Source: JAYUHK01 sp043767025 (GTDB lineage Bacteria; Bacteroidota; Bacteroidia; Chitinophagales; Saprospiraceae). Taken from it: 17,439 nucleotides of DNA. Shown piece by piece: positions 14,977 through 17,439 of this stretch. The stretch spans positions 1-17,439 of the forward strand of contig JAYUHK010000052.1 in NCBI GenBank assembly GCA_043767025.1, read 5' to 3'. Each line of letters begins with the position of its first letter. The stretch's first letter is position 1. The notes below the pieces were generated by a model. The model was not told where the DNA came from, searched no databases, and saw only the letters and a program-made list of their open reading frames with translations. The translations under genes were made by a program, and so were the position numbers.

Positions 14977-16152
14977 TTAATATTCAAAGTTTCCATTTTT
15001 AGTTTTTAGGTAAATTTTTTCGCCTTCGCCATTTGTCACAAAACCGATAATTTTTGCATTTATATTAAAAGAATTTGCCGCTTCTATAAGGTCATTTGCA
15101 AACTCCTGCGGAAGATAAATTTCGAGCCGATGTCCCATATTAAAGACTTGATACATTTCTCGCCAGTCCGTTTGCGATTCTTTTTGTATCAACTCAAAAA
15201 GCGGCGGCACATCAAATAAATTGTTTTTGGTGACGTGTTTATTTTGTATAAATTTTTGAACTTTTGTCTGTCCGCCTCCCGTGCAGTGTATTATCCCGTG
15301 AATATTTTTTCGATGTTTTTCAATAATATTCTTCAACAGCGGCATATACGTCCGAGTCGGAGAAAGAACTAATTTTCCTATCGTAAGTTCTTGATTATCA
15401 ACTGTTAGTGTGTCGGTTAAAGATTTAGAGCCGCAATAAATTACATCATCTGCTAACTCGGTAGCAAAACTTTCGGGGTATTTTATCGCGTATTTTTTAC
15501 TAAAAACATCGTGCCTTGCAGAGGTCAAACCGTTGCTACCCATGCCGCCGTTGTACTCTTTTTCATAGCTACTTTGACCAAAAGATTCGAAGCCAACTAT
15601 CACGTCGCCGTCTTGAATATCATTCTCAATAACATCTGATTTCTTCATTCGAGCAAAAGCAGTGAAGCCCACATCGACGGTTCTAACGATGTCGCCAACG
15701 TCCGCAGTTTCGCCTCCAGCAAGATGAATATGGATTCCGTATTGCGATAATTCAGCGATGATTTCAGAAGTTGCTCGTATCAAAGCCGTCACAACATCTC
15801 CTGAAATCAAATTTTTATTTCTTCCGATGGTAGAAGACAAAATTATGTTGTCAAAGCAACCAACGCAAGCCATATCGTCCAAATTCATTACGATAGCGTC
15901 TTGAATAATGCCTTTCCAAACAGACATATCCCCAGTTTCTTTCCAATAAATATAAGCCAAACTTGGTTTGCTGCCAGCCGTATCTGCGTGCATCAAACAG
16001 CAAAAATCAGGCTCGCCGCCCGTAAAATCAGGCAATATTTTACAAAAAGCGTTGGGGTAAAGCCCTTTGTCCAAGTGTTTGATGGCTTCATGCACCTCGT
16101 CTTTGGTAGAGGAAACTCCGCGCGCCTCATATTTATAAATTTTGTTAGGCAT
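14977..16152 (-). CDS. purM: Phosphoribosylformylglycinamidine cyclo-ligase (AIR synthase)
   Basis: PurM makes AIR from FGAM using ATP, the step after PurL. The protein has 391 residues, longer than E. coli PurM (about 345) and in line with the divergent Bacteroidota form. Visible landmarks are HADTAGSK (55-62), NLDDMACVG (90-98, replacing the familiar MxVND motif of proteobacterial enzymes), GGETADVGD (146-154) and TGGGQTKVQKF in the C-terminal half. It heads a minus-strand unit with the FMN reductase and solute-binding protein. The short leader contains GGCTTTAAGCC (16165-16175), a small hairpin of unknown meaning. A paralogous PurM-superfamily enzyme is the alternative, but gene length and motif order favour AIR synthase. 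Confidence 0.92.
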   Translation of the reverse strand: MPNKIYKYEARGVSSTKDEVHEAIKHLDKGLYPNAFCKILPDFTGGEPDFCCLMHADTAGSKPSLAYIYWKETGDMSVWKGIIQDAIVMNLDDMACVGCFDNIILSSTIGRNKNLISGDVVTALIRATSEIIAELSQYGIHIHLAGGETADVGDIVRTVDVGFTAFARMKKSDVIENDIQDGDVIVGFESFGQSSYEKEYNGGMGSNGLTSARHDVFSKKYAIKYPESFATELADDVIYCGSKSLTDTLTVDNQELTIGKLVLSPTRTYMPLLKNIIEKHRKNIHGIIHCTGGGQTKVQKFIQNKHVTKNNLFDVPPLFELIQKESQTDWREMYQVFNMGHRLEIYLPQEFANDLIEAANSFNINAKIIGFVTNGEGEKIYLKTKNGNFEY

Positions 16153-16277
16153 AAAACAATTTCAGGCTTTAAGCCGTTTTGTAATAAGATAAATATTTTC
16201 GGAAAGATACGATTTTGTACTCAAATTTTGGTTTTTTGACCTCTACGAACCCTAAAATATTTTGTAAACAGTTCATT

Positions 16278-17213
16278 ATGAGTATTTTAAAATATATTTT
16301 TTTTGCAGTTCTAATTTTATTCTTTTCGTCTTGCGAAAAAGAATTTGTACCCGAAGGCAGCAACGACGCACCACAGATTGTAGTGGAGGGGTTCATTGAG
16401 GCAGGGCAAAATCCGATGAATACTTATGTGATTCTCACCAAAAGTCAGTCTTTTTTCTCGGAAATCGGACTTTCGACCCTCAATAATAATTTCATTCGTG
16501 ATGCTGTTGTGACAGTGTATAACGGGACAAAAACTGTTCAGTTGAGGCAGTTGTGCTTGGACAGTTTGCCACCTGCGTTGCGTATGCAGGCGGCGGCGGC
16601 GTTGGGTTTCAATCCCGATAGTGTGAAGATAAATTTTTGTATTTATGTAGATGTTTTGAACGAAATGCCCGGAGCAGTCGGCGGAAAATACGACCTAAAA
16701 ATAGTCACAAAAACTGGTGAAACGGCTACGGCTACGACCACTATTCCGCGATTGGTTCCGTTGGATTCCCTTTATTTTATTACTCCTCCGGGTGATAACA
16801 ACGATACTTTGGCGCAAGGAAAATTTATTTTGAAAGACCCTGCGGGCGAGAGAAATTTTTACAGATATTTTACGAAAATAAACCAAGGCGTGTACCAAGC
16901 TGGGCGCGGCTCGGTAGCAAATGACGGCTTTATCAATGGAAAAGAATTGAGAGGAACTTTGACTAAATCAGAGCCGCGAGGAGTTAAATTTAATCCAGCA
17001 ACTTTCGGATTATTCAAAATCGGTGACACTGCTTCTGTCAAGTGGTGTACGCTCGACGAGGCGCATTTCAACTTTTGGAACACGCTCGAGTTCAGTGCCA
17101 ATAATCAAGGACCGTTTTCTTCTTACACCCGAATAAAGCACAATATTGTCGGAGGATTGGGCATTTGGGGCGGCTACGCAGTAACCTATACGGACAAATT
17201 GGTAAAAAAATAA
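16278..17213 (+). CDS. DUF4249 lipoprotein
   Basis: A 311-residue predicted outer-membrane-directed lipoprotein with lipobox FSSC (C19), followed by EKEFVPEG and a beta-rich, Thr-rich domain. Features typical of DUF4249 are the opening IVVEGFIEAGQNPMNTYVILTKSQ, the segment RDAVVTVYNG (a carboxypeptidase-regulatory-like fold), GGKYDLKIVT, and the closing GGLGIWGGYAV. The ATG at 16278 places the signal peptide at the N-terminus; an earlier TTG at 16215 would add 21 residues ahead of it. Such genes normally follow a TonB-dependent receptor, but here the upstream neighbour is divergent purM and only repeat DNA follows, so it is an orphan. Function is unknown; cell-surface capture or partner of a transporter is inferred. 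Confidence 0.87.
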   Translation: MSILKYIFFAVLILFFSSCEKEFVPEGSNDAPQIVVEGFIEAGQNPMNTYVILTKSQSFFSEIGLSTLNNNFIRDAVVTVYNGTKTVQLRQLCLDSLPPALRMQAAAALGFNPDSVKINFCIYVDVLNEMPGAVGGKYDLKIVTKTGETATATTTIPRLVPLDSLYFITPPGDNNDTLAQGKFILKDPAGERNFYRYFTKINQGVYQAGRGSVANDGFINGKELRGTLTKSEPRGVKFNPATFGLFKIGDTASVKWCTLDEAHFNFWNTLEFSANNQGPFSSYTRIKHNIVGGLGIWGGYAVTYTDKLVKK

Positions 17214-17439
17214 GGTTAATTGGTGTTACGCAAGATTTTTAAATTGACTCCTCTGAATTTAGCTTTGTAGCTATTTACTTGGTTTTTGTCACTTTTTTTC
17301 TTGATAAAAAAAGTAACCAAAAAAATCAAGTGCTCTGCATAAATTCTAAAGTTTTTGCTTAAAAATCCCGTCGGCGCGCGAAAAATACTCGTCGGCTCCG
17401 CCAGACTCAAACAGTTTTCGCTTCGCCAGACGATATTTT
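17214..17439. repeat. Non-coding hairpin repeat at the right edge
   Basis: A long imperfect hairpin occupies 17277-17331: an ACTTGG...CACTTTTTTT arm and an AAAAAAAGTAACC...CAAGT arm around a CTTGAT loop. It is followed by a GC-richer part with two related copies of TCTGGCGNAGC on the minus strand (near 17395-17433). The pattern resembles a dispersed post-gene repeat I recall from other Bacteroidota genomes. The 64-codon frame across it on the minus strand is not considered a gene. The hairpin may also end the DUF4249 transcript 64 bp upstream. Confidence 0.6.

Larger units (their letters stand above)
474..16514. repeat. Dispersed over-represented motif TTTGTGACA (core TGTGACA)
   Basis: Seventeen copies of TGTGACA or its complement were found by reading both strands, at 474, 930, 1146, 1659, 3794, 5493, 7295, 7655, 8032, 8604, 9186, 12429, 13527, 14119, 14851, 15034 and 16508. 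Ten of these extend to TTTGTGACA, and several to the odd palindrome TTTGTSACAAA (for example 1657, 3792 and 5491). Copies occur in coding and non-coding DNA, in both orientations. It is annotated as a motif class, not as one element. Confidence 0.6.

Noticed and set aside
17216..17410. A 64-codon minus-strand frame
   Set aside because: It is a translation of the hairpin repeat; such frames are a recurrent false gene call in this kind of repeat.
1..17439. Phage, transposase, toxin-antitoxin or defence genes
   Set aside because: Every convincing gene is housekeeping or an envelope gene; no integrase, transposase, nuclease-ATPase pair or small toxin was identified.

Overview
This window is chromosomal DNA from a member of the Bacteroidota. 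The evidence is the gene content (a DUF1599 / BT_3928-type DoxX operon, a TPR gene beside secG, a DUF4249 lipoprotein, a Bacteroidota-style long PurM), AT-rich sequence, absence of Shine-Dalgarno sequences, several -7 boxes of the TAnnTTTG type, and many lipobox-bearing lipoproteins. A small-type PurL (about 750 residues, which needs separate PurS and PurQ) argues against Bacteroides and Flavobacterium, which as I recall use the large enzyme. A Cytophagales, Saprospirales or Chitinophagales relative is more likely, but the order is an inference.

Layout. 1-3204 (minus): an operon reading rnd (RNase D), then a tandem-domain DUF1599 protein, then a BT_3928-like DoxX membrane protein that runs off the left edge. 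3361-3744 (plus): a GtrA-family membrane protein. 3822-5375 (minus): a three-gene envelope cassette of a helical lipoprotein of unknown function, a SCO/SenC thioredoxin-fold protein and a lipoprotein cytochrome c. 5521-6727 (minus): a TPR-tailed protein and secG. 6857-10688 (minus): purL followed by a GT-C (family 39) glycosyltransferase. 10689-11367: a 0.68-kb gene-free stretch packed with hairpins and a tandem repeat. 11368-12696 (plus): icd (NADP-isocitrate dehydrogenase). 12718-12756: a perfect 18-bp convergent terminator. 12766-16152 (minus): purM, an NADPH-dependent FMN reductase and an orphan family-5 solute-binding lipoprotein. 16278-17213 (plus): a DUF4249 lipoprotein. 17214-17439: a non-coding hairpin repeat.

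Most genes are housekeeping or conserved envelope genes; I see no phage, transposon, CRISPR or defence island. Two steps of IMP synthesis (PurL, PurM) lie in separate operons on either side of icd. Respiratory envelope maturation (SCO plus cytochrome c) and secretion (SecG) are neighbouring but separate units.

The most unusual signal is not a gene. The 9-mer TTTGTGACA and its core GTSAC are strongly over-represented on both strands, in different reading frames and in non-coding DNA (17 copies of TGTGACA/TGTCACA by hand count, against about 2 expected from base composition). This looks like a DNA-level sequence signal and is the best candidate here for something undescribed. Second are the modular hairpin cassette and tandem repeat upstream of icd.
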